From Promethearchaeota archaeon (GTDB lineage: Archaea > Asgardarchaeota > Lokiarchaeia > Sigyniarchaeales > SOKP01): a DNA stretch of 64,000 nucleotides. The stretch covers positions 62,001 to 126,000 of the forward strand of contig JAHPZI010000002.1 of the NCBI GenBank assembly GCA_019058295.1, in the 5' to 3' direction. This document shows, in pieces, positions 1 to 8,800 of the stretch; the first letter of the stretch is position 1, and each line of letters opens with the position of its first letter. The notes under the pieces are model-generated. The model had not been told where the DNA came from. It saw only the letters and a program-made list of their open reading frames with translations, and did no database searches. The translations under genes were made by a program, and so were the position numbers.

Positions 1-245
1 CAAGATTGTTTTCTACAGCCCAAATCTCTGACCGCATAACCCAAGATGTTTTATTATTGGCAGGATCTAAAGACCATTTTATCCCAGTAGAGATGTTTTA
101 TAAACAAATAGAAGCGTTAAAAAATGTCAAATCATTAACGTGTAGATTGTTTACAGAGAAAGAACATGCCGCAGGTCATTGCCAATATGGTAATTTGAAG
201 CTTGCTTTCGATTTTATCCTCAACTGGATAGAAACTACTAATTAA
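1..245 (+). CDS. alpha/beta hydrolase, C-terminal end (5' truncated by window)
   Basis: The reading frame is open to the left edge, so only the last ~80 residues are visible. They match the end of an alpha/beta-hydrolase fold: a strand followed by AGSKDHF, where the Asp sits in the usual position of the catalytic acid, then EHAAGHCQYGN with a His in the position of the catalytic base, then a closing amphipathic helix ending in NWIETTN. The nucleophile Ser and the lid are outside the window, so the substrate cannot be guessed. A ~37-bp sequence just after its stop recurs at the start of the PhlG-like gene near 1.7 kb. Fold assignment is fairly safe; function is unknown. Confidence 0.7.
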   Translation, partial: RLFSTAQISDRITQDVLLLAGSKDHFIPVEMFYKQIEALKNVKSLTCRLFTEKEHAAGHCQYGNLKLAFDFILNWIETTN

Positions 246-253
246 ACTATAAA

Positions 254-290
254 TAATAATACAGCGTTTTAAGAATAATGTTAAGGGAAG
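254..290 (+). repeat. direct repeat copy 1 (decayed gene start)
   Basis: This ~37-bp stretch, with the core taataatacagcgt, matches 1702-1738 with about five mismatches. The second copy is the leader and first codons of the PhlG-like gene. Here the ATG at 278 opens a frame of only about 16 codons. The two copies flank the AT-rich methyltransferase gene. It may be a relic of a duplicated gene start or of an insertion. Confidence 0.6.
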
Positions 291-563
291 ATTTATTGAA
301 CCTCATTAAAATAGGTTATATATTATAATATGAGCTATACTAATTTAAGTACTACTAAACTTGACTGATCTTGAATATTAACCATATTATCTGTAAATAA
401 TCTTCTGCTATAGACATATAGAGTATAATAGAGTATCACTGAAAAATCTTATATATATCAATAATATAACTATTTCATTTCAATTGGAGTAATATTTAGA
501 GATTCTCTCTTGAATTTACTAAATATTATATAAAATCAAAAACTAATCCATAATTTATATTGG
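291..563. other. AT-rich intergenic region
   Basis: Together with the repeat before it, this makes a ~318-bp gap between the hydrolase stop and the 3' end of the methyltransferase. It is very AT-rich with many stops in all frames. I see no RNA gene or convincing coding frame. Confidence 0.5.
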
Positions 564-1394
564 TTAAATTTTTTGAAATATTAAAAGAATCGAATGACTA
601 AAATACTTAGCAAAAATTTTATCTATTAATCCTTTTAATATATGTATAAATTTAGGATTTTCTGCATCCACTAAGAGTTGTAAAGATCTTTTTAAGAAGA
701 ATTTTAGAAAAAATAATTCATCTTTTAAACCTTTAAGACCAGAATAAGGCTCCACATATACTAATCTAAATTTTTTTTCTTCAAAAGTCTTAATGACTGA
801 GTTTTTATCTAATACATATTGATAAAAATTATTTGGCTCCTTTTTTTCCAAATAATATTTATTATTAAAAATTCTATACATATTAATTCTCGATTTAAAT
901 TTCCTAAAGGGTGACATATAAGGGAATGTTAAAAATAAATACCCTTTTGGTTTTATAACTCGCTCCATTTCTTTAAGAATATCATTATAACCATTAAAAT
1001 AATGTTCTATAACTCCTATAGACCAATAACCTGAAAAGAAATTGTCTGGATATTGAATTTGACGAATATCTCCAAACTCTATTTTAAGATTTGGCATTAT
1101 TAAATTAATTTTTTTAACAATATTTTTTGCGTAATCAATACCAATAACATCATATTTCATAAAATTGAGAGAATAAACATTCTGACCTAATCCACATCCT
1201 CCTTCAAGAATTACCCCATTATTTGTTTTTAAAAATTTTTTAGTAATTCTACAAACTAATGATTTTGAATTTGGCTGATAAATATTAGATTTTAATTTTT
1301 TCCAATATTTTAACCATTTAATATTCCAGAAGTTATTTCCTACATTTTTATGAAAATAGATAAGTCTATTTTTCTCAATATCATAAAACTTCAT
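564..1394 (-). CDS. class I SAM-dependent methyltransferase
   Basis: A 276-residue protein with a Methyltransf_11-type core: motif I EGGCGLGQN (around residues 89-97) binds SAM, GIDYA follows as the acidic motif II loop, GDIRQIQYPDNFFSGYWSIGV is split over motifs II-III, and MERVIKPKGYLFLTFP is the canonical post-motif III strand. The ~110-residue C-terminal extension is rich in Lys, Phe and Leu and unassigned. Such proteins often modify glycans or lipids, but nothing nearby fixes the acceptor. Codons are more AT-rich than neighbours, it runs opposite to both flanking genes, and it lies between two copies of a ~37-bp repeat, so acquisition by transfer is plausible. Confidence 0.8.
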   Translation of the reverse strand: MKFYDIEKNRLIYFHKNVGNNFWNIKWLKYWKKLKSNIYQPNSKSLVCRITKKFLKTNNGVILEGGCGLGQNVYSLNFMKYDVIGIDYAKNIVKKINLIMPNLKIEFGDIRQIQYPDNFFSGYWSIGVIEHYFNGYNDILKEMERVIKPKGYLFLTFPYMSPFRKFKSRINMYRIFNNKYYLEKKEPNNFYQYVLDKNSVIKTFEEKKFRLVYVEPYSGLKGLKDELFFLKFFLKRSLQLLVDAENPKFIHILKGLIDKIFAKYFSHSILLIFQKI

Positions 1395-1701
1395 TAAATC
1401 TTAATCCTTATTGTATTTTTTAAAATTCTTAAAGTTAATTACTATTTTATTTTAATTTTAAGTTTTTTTATAATCTTATTAAATTCTCTTATCATTATTT
1501 TAAGATTGGTTAAAAAAAATCTCTAATACTTTCATCAATTTTTTATATAATAAAATTTTTAGATTTTTTTTTCAAATGAAAATTCAGCAAATTTACGCAT
1601 AATATATAAAGTATAAGAATATTCTTTATTTTGGATTTATACACAAAAAAATTTATAAAGGAGCAATACTCCTATATAATAGAAATTTTAAAAATATAAA
1701 T
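1395..1701. other. divergent intergenic region
   Basis: This is a very AT-rich spacer between the divergent methyltransferase and PhlG-like genes. It must hold both promoters. A small inverted repeat (AGGAG and CTCCT, 5-bp arms, about 1659-1673) is followed by a TATATAAT-like stretch near 1673-1680, a reasonable TATA element for the rightward gene. No RNA gene seen. Confidence 0.4.
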
Positions 1702-1738
1702 TAATAATACAGCGTGTTAGGAATAATGCTAAGCGACG
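1702..1738 (+). repeat. direct repeat copy 2 (leader and start of PhlG-like gene)
   Basis: Partner of the copy at 254-290. It spans the leader, the start codon region and the first four codons of the PhlG-like gene. The ATG (1726) is conserved in both copies while the upstream GTG (1714) is not, which supports 1726 as the true start. Confidence 0.6.
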
Positions 1739-2298
1739 ATAAAGAATTTGAAAAGATAGTAGAGATGAGTAAAAAGTCATCTGAAGTAATGGAAGAGATT
1801 GCTAGAATGTCGAAATCTGAAACTGTAGATTTGATAGTTGATCACGAATTAAAAGGCGTTTCTGTGAACGCTCTAGATTGGTGGTGGGGCCATATCGATA
1901 ATACAGAACGCTATAAATTATGGCACCCTAATGATCACATTTCATTTAAATGGGAAAAACCTCCCGAAGAGGGACATTTTGGTGCGATCCATTGCGTTAT
2001 AGAAACGATTAAAGTTCCCACCATGTTACGAATTCGTTGGGAAGACCCAAGTTCAATACCCATAAAAGCAACCTACAGCCATTTAGCGGCAGGAAGTGTC
2101 CTTGATAGCAATGATAAACCTCTCAGTTGGATATTACATGAATACGAGCCTATTGATGATGGGACGCGATTGCGTACCACATTTCGATTACCCGCAAAGT
2201 CTCCCCGATGGTTTTTAAAAGCTCTGCGTAAACATAATATTGAAGAGATAGGTGAATTTACAAATTTTTTACCATCGTTATACGAAGAGAATAAGTAA
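1726..2298 (+). CDS. PhlG-like (DAPG hydrolase family) C-C bond hydrolase
   Basis: A ~190-residue protein resembling the DAPG hydrolase (PhlG) family, zinc enzymes that cleave carbon-carbon bonds between an aromatic ring and an acyl group. Seen here: LDWWWGHIDNTERYKLWHPNDH, a typical aromatic-rich segment with His and Asp/Glu candidates for metal binding, and a C-terminal HNIEE (HxxxE), as expected for the last two ligands. The start is taken at ATG 1726 because that codon is shared with the upstream repeat copy; an in-frame GTG at 1714 is possible. The substrate in this organism is unknown. The family call is from motif memory only, so moderate confidence. Confidence 0.55.
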   Translation: MLSDDKEFEKIVEMSKKSSEVMEEIARMSKSETVDLIVDHELKGVSVNALDWWWGHIDNTERYKLWHPNDHISFKWEKPPEEGHFGAIHCVIETIKVPTMLRIRWEDPSSIPIKATYSHLAAGSVLDSNDKPLSWILHEYEPIDDGTRLRTTFRLPAKSPRWFLKALRKHNIEEIGEFTNFLPSLYEENK

Positions 2299-2310
2299 TT
2301 TAAATTCTTT

Positions 2311-3396
2311 TTAATGTAGTTGTTTTCTTAATTCTTTTAGGATATTCTCAACTTTTTTATCTTTTATCCAATATCGAATTTTTTTAGATTTCAGTAAGGT
2401 TTGAATTTTTTCGTTTAATTCATTTAATTTTCGACGATCCTCTTCCGATAATTGAGGTATTGCCTCTATTATTTTTTCTTTTACTTTTTCAATTTCTTTT
2501 TCGATAATTGGAATACTAAACTGTTCTTTACCTTCAATAAGTCTCTTTCTCAAGATTTCTTTAATGTTTTTAACCCATCCTTTAATCCAGGGATAATTTC
2601 CTTGCTTTTTTGGGTCCTCTATAACGATATTTTTTCTTTCGACCACAATTAAATCATCAGGGCATGAATTCTCGCAAGCACCGCAGTAAAAACATGCATC
2701 TTCATTACATGCAATTTTTCCATATTTTATGACATCTTCGGCGCTTTCTGGAATAAAAAAAGATTCTGTGGGGCATAGATTAACACAAGCTTTACAACCT
2801 TGCGGATCACACTTCCACAACATATTTTTTTTGATAATTACTTCTCCCTCTATAGGAGAATCAATATGAAAACATTGAGTGGGACACTCTTTTTCAATTC
2901 TGAAATAATCTTTTACGCTGTTTCTATTTCGCACCTTTAAACATAATTCACAAATCTCGTTATTAAGATCTTCAACACATTTATCCTCATCGATTTTGTA
3001 AAATTTACCTATTGTAGGAAATTCATCAAGGTCAATTTGCCCTTCAGGTTCAAAATTTTCGTGAAATGCGTCGGTTGGGCAAACTATGGCGCACAACATG
3101 CAGTAGCAGCATTTTTCATGGTCAATTAAAAGTTTAGGATTAGATTCGTCTAAAATGTTTTGAGCTATTTCTGGAATTGGTCCAAGCTCAATAGCATCAA
3201 CAGGACATACAAGTTTACATAAACTACAACCTATGCATTTTTTAATATCGTACGTAAGTTCTTTTTTAATATCCTTATATTTCCAGTTGAGAAGGAATTG
3301 TTCTGGCCCAATTTCTAACCCTTTTTCAATTTTCTCTTCCGTTTCATCTTGAACATTATCTTCTTTAGACGCTTGAGTTATTTTTAATCGACCACA
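2311..3396 (-). CDS. polyferredoxin with multiple [4Fe-4S] motifs (start unresolved)
   Basis: An iron-sulfur electron carrier similar to the polyferredoxins of methanogen Fwd/Mvh complexes. Reading upstream past the first ATG (3099), the frame stays open to 3396 and adds two clear cluster motifs, CIGCSLCKLVCP and CCYCMLCAIVCP; the second is cut in half if ATG 3099 is used. Downstream are a degenerate Cys group and two more motifs, CDPQGCKACVNLCP and CNEDACFYCGACENSCP, then a charged helical tail. The extended frame has no ATG, GTG or TTG. A GTG at 3397 lies in another frame and would join if one A were lost from an A-run (3381-3385). Its electron partner is not evident locally. Confidence 0.75.
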   Translation of the reverse strand, partial: CGRLKITQASKEDNVQDETEEKIEKGLEIGPEQFLLNWKYKDIKKELTYDIKKCIGCSLCKLVCPVDAIELGPIPEIAQNILDESNPKLLIDHEKCCYCMLCAIVCPTDAFHENFEPEGQIDLDEFPTIGKFYKIDEDKCVEDLNNEICELCLKVRNRNSVKDYFRIEKECPTQCFHIDSPIEGEVIIKKNMLWKCDPQGCKACVNLCPTESFFIPESAEDVIKYGKIACNEDACFYCGACENSCPDDLIVVERKNIVIEDPKKQGNYPWIKGWVKNIKEILRKRLIEGKEQFSIPIIEKEIEKVKEKIIEAIPQLSEEDRRKLNELNEKIQTLLKSKKIRYWIKDKKVENILKELRKQLH

Positions 3397-3532
3397 CTAA
3401 AAATTTTCCTTTTTCCTAAGTATTCTAAAGTGTTTCTTTTTATTAATTTTAATGACTAAAAATTAAAATAAAAAAAAAAATTGCTATTTAGAATTAATAA
3501 ATTGATCTCAAAAAAATCAAAAAAAAATTAAT

Positions 3533-4906
3533 TTATATTAGAGCTTGAAGTTTTGCAATTTTTTTTTCTACTTTTTTTCTACTGGATTTATTATCAGAAT
3601 AAATTGAAAATTCTTTTAGAATTTCAAGTGCTTTTTGATAATGTCGTATGGCATTGTAGTAATCACTCTTTTTCTCAGCTTTCTCACCAGCATTTTGGGT
3701 GTATTCAAGTTCCATTTCTTTATACTTTTTATCAAGTTCTAGAACCATGAATGAAATTCTGCCAATAATATTTTTAAAATTGAACCCGGTTGCCAGATAA
3801 AGCGCTTTTTCATATTCTTTTTGTGCCTCTGTATAGGCTAAAGTCTTTTCGGCAGTTTGAGCTTTCTTAATGAAATGGTCTATTAATTTTTTTGCCTCTT
3901 CATTGTCTATATGTTTAGCTTTTTCTTTTAATTCTTCTATCTCATTATCAGCAGCAATTATTGGGGAAATTAGTTTATTACTAGCTATTCTTATTGCATA
4001 TGTTTCTTCAAAGTATTCAACGTTGTTTTGAACTGTTTCAAGAGTAGTGGGAATTATTACATCTTTTTCTAAAAGCTGATAGATTTCATAAAGAATAACC
4101 TTCGGCTCAATCTTGAAAGTTTTTTTAACCTCATCAAGTAAATTATTGATAAAAAAGAATGGTTTTGAAGCTAGAAAATCTTTAGCAAAGTCTACAGCTG
4201 CTTTTTGAATATAATTCTTATTAATTGATTCCATTACATCCGGGGAAAAAGTATGTGTAAGAATCATTGGAAACACTAATTTGACATTGAATGTATCAAC
4301 CATAAAATCAATTGTATCATCAAAATCGAGAACTCCTGTTTTTAAATTCTCTATAATTTTATCTCGATAATTCCTTTCATAAACGTTCAAAAATGCATTA
4401 AGGAGATTTTTTAGGTCGTCAGAAGCAATTTCGTCCAATATCAAGCAGACTCTTATAAGTTCTCCATTTTTAAGTAAGACATTGAAGTTTTTGTAATTGA
4501 ATTCGTAGAATTGTTGGTCTGTTGCAAAATTTGTACTCTCTTCTGAAGCGTTGTCTGTTTCAGAAAAAATTATATTCGCTTGCATAAAACCGGTCAATAA
4601 ATCTATATCCATCCCTATCCTTGAAATTGGATAATTCACAATAGGTAACCCAGACTCTTTTGACAATATTAAAATATGCTTTAAGTTCAAAACATCTAAG
4701 AATTTTTGCCAGATTAAGTCACGTAACATTTCCATGCGTTTTTCTTCAGAATCCATCTCGAAAACTCTTATATTATCATTTATTTCGAGACCAAGTTCTC
4801 GAATCCGAATCATAACGCATTCCGTACAGTGATTTGGATATTTATCACATTCTTTTTTATCATATCCGCAATTAAATCCTATGCGACTAATCTGAAAATA
4901 AACCAA
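3533..4906 (-). CDS. longin-like domain protein with N-terminal Cys cluster and helical repeat tail
   Basis: A 457-residue protein of three parts. Residues 13-30 hold four Cys spaced CX5CX7CX2C, a likely zinc knuckle. Residues ~68-190 read like a longin/roadblock-type sensor fold: HILILSKESGLPIVNYP, then DIDLLTGFMQANIIFS, a strand pair ending LLKNGELIRVCLILDE, then a long helix; this order is typical of longin domains in eukaryotic trafficking proteins and Asgard relatives. The C-terminus (~330-457) is helical with two similar segments, TLAYTEAQKEYEKAL and KSDYYNAIRHYQKALEIL, like TPR or MIT hairpins. A scaffold in small-GTPase or membrane regulation is an inference; no enzyme motif is visible. 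Confidence 0.6.
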   Translation of the reverse strand: MVYFQISRIGFNCGYDKKECDKYPNHCTECVMIRIRELGLEINDNIRVFEMDSEEKRMEMLRDLIWQKFLDVLNLKHILILSKESGLPIVNYPISRIGMDIDLLTGFMQANIIFSETDNASEESTNFATDQQFYEFNYKNFNVLLKNGELIRVCLILDEIASDDLKNLLNAFLNVYERNYRDKIIENLKTGVLDFDDTIDFMVDTFNVKLVFPMILTHTFSPDVMESINKNYIQKAAVDFAKDFLASKPFFFINNLLDEVKKTFKIEPKVILYEIYQLLEKDVIIPTTLETVQNNVEYFEETYAIRIASNKLISPIIAADNEIEELKEKAKHIDNEEAKKLIDHFIKKAQTAEKTLAYTEAQKEYEKALYLATGFNFKNIIGRISFMVLELDKKYKEMELEYTQNAGEKAEKKSDYYNAIRHYQKALEILKEFSIYSDNKSSRKKVEKKIAKLQALI

Positions 4907-5195
4907 TTAAACCACAAATAAGTATTTAATGAATTGTCGAATTTTAAAAATATTTCAGTATATTCTCTTTTTTTATATATTCTTATTTTTTTACTATTTA
5001 AATAGTTAGTAAATTTTGAGTTTTTAAATTTTTAGAAACCATAAAATAAATTATTTTTCATGTTTTAGAAAGATAAAAAGACAAATCTCATTCTTTTTAG
5101 GATTTTTTTCACACTTATTTTTGTCTTAAAAGTAAATAGGATTAAATCTTGAAAGAATAAATTATATTAATACCAATTGCATAATAGATATTAAT
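4907..5195. other. AT-rich divergent intergenic region
   Basis: This is most of a 388-bp spacer between the divergent longin-like and BNR genes. It must contain both promoters. Apart from the palindrome at 5196-5209 I see no RNA gene, repeat or coding frame. Confidence 0.4.
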
Positions 5196-5209
5196 ACCTA
5201 TATATAGGT
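5196..5209. promoter_or_regulatory. 14-bp palindrome with TATATA core upstream of BNR gene
   Basis: The perfect palindrome acctatatataggt is centred ~92 bp upstream of the ATG at 5295. Its TATATA core could serve as the TATA box, or as an operator overlapping one. The thermosome gene has a longer palindrome of the same style. Confidence 0.4.
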
Positions 5210-5294
5210 TTTTTAAACAGAATTTAACTAAAAAATAAGATAATTTATTTTAATTAGTAATTAGTTAAAATAAAATTAAACAAGGGTTATAAGA

Positions 5295-5834
5295 ATGGAA
5301 TTAAAAAGATTCAAAAAACTTCATTTGATTCTTTTGTTGATCTTTCTATGTTCTATAATAACAATGGCATTTTTGTCAACAAATTCTAATGTTAACTCTG
5401 ATTGTGTAGATAAGACTTCAATTACAATTAACTCTGGAAATCAACCTAAGAGTTCACAAGAGCCTTTTGAAATGATTCAAGATTTTTCAGCGTCTACATA
5501 TTTTATATCTCCATACACATCACCCGGGGAGAATGACGAGGTTTATTTTTCTTTTATGGCAAATAAAAAGGGAAATTATACGATTAGAATTGATAATTAC
5601 CCCGCATTCATAACTGATTCAGAGATTGAAGAATATCATCCTTCATTTGATAATCCAAGTGGTACAGACTTATGGTATATGGGTTTTTATGAAGTAGACT
5701 CTTCATTAAATAATTTTGGTACGATTAATCTTAAATGGATGTTAAGTGAAGATAAAGGGAAAACGTGGGAGAATAACCTAATAAAGAATATTACAGCGCC
5801 CGCATCAGACAATCCCCTTTATTGGCGTTATTAG
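5295..5834 (+). CDS. N-terminal part of amber-interrupted BNR-repeat surface protein
   Basis: Encodes 179 residues: a signal peptide (basic KRFKKLH, then a hydrophobic run to about residue 30) and the start of a secreted domain with one BNR/Asp-box motif, SEDKGKTW. It ends at a TAG (5832-5834) in the middle of the domain. Without any frame change the codons after the TAG continue as ILGSAFAANPETGVMFYITW, exactly the strand expected next in a BNR propeller, and run into the large frame to 9884. This is therefore almost certainly the front of one ~1,530-codon gene. The TAG could be a nonsense mutation, an assembly error or readthrough. Other genes here end normally in TAG (23846-23848, 31295-31297, 40660-40662), so general reassignment is unlikely. 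Confidence 0.75.
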   Translation: MELKRFKKLHLILLLIFLCSIITMAFLSTNSNVNSDCVDKTSITINSGNQPKSSQEPFEMIQDFSASTYFISPYTSPGENDEVYFSFMANKKGNYTIRIDNYPAFITDSEIEEYHPSFDNPSGTDLWYMGFYEVDSSLNNFGTINLKWMLSEDKGKTWENNLIKNITAPASDNPLYWRY

Positions 5835-8800
5835 ATATTAGGATCTGCATTTGCAGCTAATCCAGAAACAGGGGTTATGTTCTATATTACTTGGTTAAAT
5901 AGAACAGATCTTGTATGTATAAGATCTTTGGATAATGGTACAACATGGAGTGACCCAATAACAATTTTTAATTCAACGGTTATGGGAGCTAAAAATTCCT
6001 TGGATATTTATACAGCTCCACGAATGGACGTGGCAATACTAAAAAACGGCACGATATTGATAGTAAGTGAATGTGATGATGCACAATATACTGATTTGGT
6101 ATTTGTTCAAAGTGATAATAATGGAACCGAAGGGAGTTGGATTGCTCCTCAAAATGTAACTTGTGCGGTTGATGTATTTGGATTTAACCCAGAAGCAAAT
6201 GTTCCAAAAATTCAAGTAAATCGTAGTTCTGGCGTTTATTGGTTAATGTGGAATGCTTATAGACAAGGTGCAGGGACTTATAGAAATGATACAAAACGTT
6301 GGGCACAATTTCAACCAAATCAGAGTCCCTATACTAATGTTCAAACTAAAAACGTGACAGACAATGACTTGAGGGGAAGTTTTGATTTTTATTATGACCA
6401 TCATAATGAAAAAATTAGATTAATTAGGCTTTCAAGTCCTTATGGTATCCAAATAGAAAATTGGACATGTACAAACTTTAACGATAATGATTGGACAAGA
6501 ACAATACTGGGAGAATATAGTGATCTCGGAGCCATAGATTCCACATCAAGATATATTAATTACATATATTCTGACAATAAAAATAATATATTATATAGAG
6601 CACAATATCTCGGAAATACTGAGATTTTTCGTTATACTGTCCTTCCAGAAAGCATTTTTTTTATAAGGAAAGGATTATTTGATGCGGATCAACTAGTCCA
6701 AGTTCGTTGGAAGGGACGTAAATTTGACGGTTCTCCAATTGAGACTTCATTAGCTAAAGTTCTTTTTAGGGAAAATTACACCAATGAGGTTGGTGAAGTA
6801 GAACTTTTCATTATTATCGACAATTATAATCCTTCAATCAAAGAATTCCAACAAAACAGACAATATTTTAATCCTTTATCTTCCAACATAACTCTAACAG
6901 AAATACCATGGGAAATTCTTCCATCAGAGTCATGTGATGCATATTTGGAAGTTTTCAGTCAGGATATTGGGATAAGTGAATGGAATCAAATATTAGAAAA
7001 TAATTGGGATGACCGCCAACCTAAAATTTTCTATTCATATAGAGGGATATTATATGTCGCTTATAACAGCTTTGAATCTGGGAGGGACATCATTTATCTC
7101 ATCAAATCTTATGACAAGGGGATTACATGGTCAGATCCCATAAAAATTTATGAATCTACGCACCAAATTGCAGAAAGCGGTTTTCAATGTGCTGCCTGGG
7201 GCGATACTGTTTGCATACTTGTTCATAAAACCAATGAGGAACGCTTATTATTCCGAAGTTTTGATCAAGGTTCTACCTTTCAAGATCCCATAAACATATA
7301 TGACGCTAATTTGTTTGATGATGACGCTAAGCTCGTTTCTGATATGGTATTTACTAAAAATGGAACCATTTTTATAACATATCGAAATGATACTACTCAA
7401 TTCTATATTATACGCTCAGGCGATCTTGGAATTAATTGGACAGTGTCTAATATTTTTCCCGGAAACAATTCTTGGAGTACAGATTCAGGCGAACCTTTCT
7501 TAGCATATGATCCTGAAAATGATTTAGTCCATTTCGCAATGACCTTAGACAAGACACTGTCGCTTGAAAGTAGAATTGTAAATTTATCCATTGCAAGACT
7601 AAACGTTAGTATTAATCAATGGTCAACTCTTGAGAGCCTTAATTTGATAGAGGGAAGCTTTTTCACTCAGTTTTTTAACTTTATTATTACAAAAGATAAT
7701 AAAACCGCAACACCTAAGACAAAAATTACTTTTTTGGGGAACCTTACAATCCCAGATATAACCTTCACAATTAAAGAATTTGTCTCATATGATCTAGGAG
7801 ATAATTGGGGTAGTATGACGGTTTCAGATACTGATTTCTTTCAATCTGTGTGCACAAATTTAGCTGAAATTTTCTATATAAGAGCTGAAAGTGATGGGAA
7901 TGATGAGGAACTTTTCATTAAGAGAGAGGGAAGATTAGTTAAAACAGATTCATTTTCTCTTTCCACTTTTTTTTCATCAGAAATTACTTTTGATGGTATT
8001 GATGATTTTGAAGCTTACATAGATGAAGGAAATTATACATATGTAATAAGGCTAGAGGATTATGCAGGAAATAGTATGGAAGAAATCGGTTGGCTTTTTG
8101 CTGATTATAATGCTCCTCAAATAACAGATCTTTCGACGAGCCTAGGTGCTCCTCTTCCACTATATGACTTAACAATTATAGTCGACGTAACAGATGCTAT
8201 TAACTTTACAGTATATCTTCATTATAAGAGAGATGATGGTTCGTGGCAAAAGGTTCAAATGCATAATAATAGTGAGGATTCCTTTTCAGCTGTCATTCCG
8301 GGTGAGACAAATATTAATCGAATTGAATATTATGTAAGTGCTATTGATCTTGCAGGAAATGAATATATCTTGGATAACGACGGTAGTCATTATTCATATG
8401 GCATGCCAAATTTTGTTTGGTCAAGTGAAGGGCTGTTTAAGGAAGATAAAGATTACTCGTCTTCTAACTCCTATACATTTACTATAACAATATCGAGTGA
8501 CCTTGAATATGTCCAAGATGTTATATTTCGCTATTCTTATGATGAAGGAAATGATTGGGATGATTTAGAACTAGAACAGAGTAGTCCTGAATTTGAGGGT
8601 GAACTTGATGATATTCCAGGAGATTTACGAGAGCTTTACTATAAAATAATAATAATTGACATCTATGGAAACGAGTATGAATTAACAGATACACGAAAAA
8701 TCGAATTCTATCCAGAAGTACCGCGCCCTGAAGTTGATGTTTTTTGGACAAATATCTTAATAATAATTTCTGCAATTATAGGATTCTTGGTCGCGTTTGG

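Noticed and set aside
1659-1673. AGGAG/CTCCT inverted repeat as an operator
   Set aside because: Arms of only 5 bp; too short to claim beyond chance.
5832-5834. TAG as pyrrolysine
   Set aside because: Other genes stop at TAG, no pyl genes seen, and the methyltransferases here are UroD-type and have no in-frame TAG. Kept only as a remote option.
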